Under the pieces are notes generated by a model. The model was not told the DNA's origin. It worked only from the letters and a program-made list of their open reading frames with translations, and made no database searches. Positions 5,791 to 6,104 of a stretch of DNA of 6,104 nt are shown here, piece by piece (the stretch's first letter is position 1; each line of letters opens with the position of its first letter). Source of the stretch: Desulfonatronospira sp. (GTDB lineage: Bacteria > Desulfobacterota > Desulfovibrionia > Desulfovibrionales > Desulfonatronovibrionaceae); contig PWGS01000296.1 of the NCBI GenBank assembly GCA_003554505.1, positions 1-6,104 on the forward strand, in the 5' to 3' direction. A program made the position numbers and the translations under genes.

Positions 5791-5943
5791 ATGAAATGCT
5801 ATCAACATCCCGGATTTTTGGAACTGAGTCTGCTTTATTTTAATGAGCAAATAAGGGACATGCAGAAGCAGGCCGGCAAGCCCGGGCTTTCTGAAAATAT
5901 GCAAACCGGTTCCTTCCCTGGGAACACTTTTGCCGCTTCCTGA
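5791..5943 (+). CDS. Possible 50-residue small ORF, unrecognised
   Basis: ATG at 5791 to TGA at 5941-5943 would encode a 50-residue peptide beginning MKCYQHPGFLELSLLYFNEQ. Only a weak AGG lies ten bases upstream, and the MITE target duplication ends 18 bp before the start. The second half is Gly/Ser-rich with no domain or membrane segment. A 65-codon open frame on the opposite strand covers the same bases, so neither may be real. I do not recognise the peptide. Confidence 0.18.
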   Translation: MKCYQHPGFLELSLLYFNEQIRDMQKQAGKPGLSENMQTGSFPGNTFAAS

Positions 5944-5949
5944 AGTACC

Positions 5950-5963
5950 CCTGTGCATACAGG
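5950..5963. promoter_or_regulatory. Small palindrome, candidate operator
   Basis: CCTGTGCATACAGG is a perfect inverted repeat (CCTGT / ACAGG around GCAT) about 100 bp upstream of the TTG start at 6061. It superficially resembles a LexA box but the half-site spacing is four, not the eight of the E. coli box. A regulator-binding role is only a possibility. Confidence 0.25.
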
Positions 5964-5983
5964 CACGTTTTTCGCAGTTATTT

Positions 5984-6014
5984 AGTTTCCATCCGGAAAG
6001 TCTTTCTTTCCGGA
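5984..6014. repeat. 31-bp hairpin motif, copy 2
   Basis: This is the second copy of the motif at 5257-5287. Here the stem is longer: ATCCGGAAAG (5991-6000) and CTTTCCGGAT (6006-6015), 10 bp, around TCTTT. Both differences from copy 1 are C/T changes. It sits about 46 bp before the start of the plus-strand gene at 6061, so both copies lie upstream of genes. Confidence 0.75.
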
Positions 6015-6045
6015 TGTTGAAGCTATTGGTTTTCTTTACGGAAAC

Positions 6046-6051
6046 GAGGAG
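6046..6051 (+). promoter_or_regulatory. Ribosome binding site for the gene at the right edge
   Basis: GAGGAG is followed by nine bases and a TTG codon at 6061-6063. The good spacing makes TTG at 6061 a better start than the ATG at 6083, which has only AGGA twelve bases upstream in a different frame. Confidence 0.5.
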
Positions 6052-6060
6052 TTTTTTCTT

Positions 6061-6104
6061 TTGGCAAGGAAATCAAGCAATTATGAGGAGGCGTATCTTA
6101 ATAC
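6061..6104 (+). CDS. 5' end of a plus-strand gene cut by the window (partial)
   Basis: TTG start followed by in-frame codons reading (M)ARKSSNYEEAYLN, open to the window edge. The peptide looks like a natural N-terminus: small and basic, then a helix-prone acidic stretch. It is vaguely like N-termini of small antitoxin or regulator proteins, but fourteen residues are too few to name it. The gene would be divergent from the protease operon. Its leader holds hairpin copy 2 and the palindrome at 5950. The alternative start ATG at 6083 (MRRRIL) in another frame cannot be excluded. Confidence 0.4.
   Translation, partial: MARKSSNYEEAYLN

Noticed and set aside
5761..5958. 65-codon minus-strand ORF
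   Set aside because: It uses a stop inside the MITE terminal repeat, lacks a ribosome binding site, has no recognisable domain, and overlaps an alternative frame on the other strand.
5950..5963. SOS (LexA) box
   Set aside because: CTGT and ACAG are four bases apart instead of eight, so it is not a canonical E. coli-type site.
1..6104. CRISPR array, rRNA, tRNA, toxin-antitoxin pair or retron
   Set aside because: No regularly spaced direct repeats, no rRNA or tRNA sequence, and no reverse transcriptase or complete toxin gene. The structured 5451-5764 region is better explained as a MITE because of its exact target duplication.

Overview
The window looks like bacterial chromosome, probably from a Gram-negative. 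Coding is dense on one strand at about 55% GC, flanked by AT-richer spacers full of palindromes. The two genes, and a vague resemblance of the spacer repeats to those of sulfate-reducing Desulfobacterota, suggest that group. This is an impression from memory, not a demonstrated assignment.

Layout, left to right. Positions 1-508 hold no gene I can defend. They contain a strong minus-strand intrinsic terminator (10-61) and a second perfect hairpin (396-426). Positions 509-4567 carry one very long minus-strand gene encoding a 1352-residue soluble protein. It has an N-terminal helix-hairpin-helix domain, a long core that I recognise as an uncharacterised but recurrent bacterial family, and a strongly acidic tail. 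It overlaps by 16 bp the end of the upstream minus-strand gene (4552-5178). That gene encodes a 208-residue CPBP/CAAX-type intramembrane protease with the complete catalytic motif set, resembling the 'CAAX prenyl protease-related' proteins of exosortase/PEP-CTERM genomes. The two form a translationally coupled operon. No exosortase or other partner is visible.

Positions 5179-6060 are a repeat-rich spacer. The main object is a 314-bp nonautonomous mobile element (5451-5764). It has 10-bp exact terminal inverted repeats beginning GTAA and a perfect 8-bp target duplication (TCTGATTT), the signature of IS66-family transposition. Inside are nested inverted repeats and a perfect 48-nt cloverleaf-like fold. 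Its left end carries an outward promoter candidate pointing at the protease/giant-protein operon. A 31-bp hairpin motif occurs twice (29/31 identical), once upstream of the operon and once upstream of a plus-strand gene whose TTG start and Shine-Dalgarno lie at the right edge (6061 onward, cut by the window).

Working model: a membrane protease and a giant cytoplasmic protein are made together from a leader into which an IS66-derived MITE has inserted, possibly changing their transcription. The function of the giant protein is unknown.
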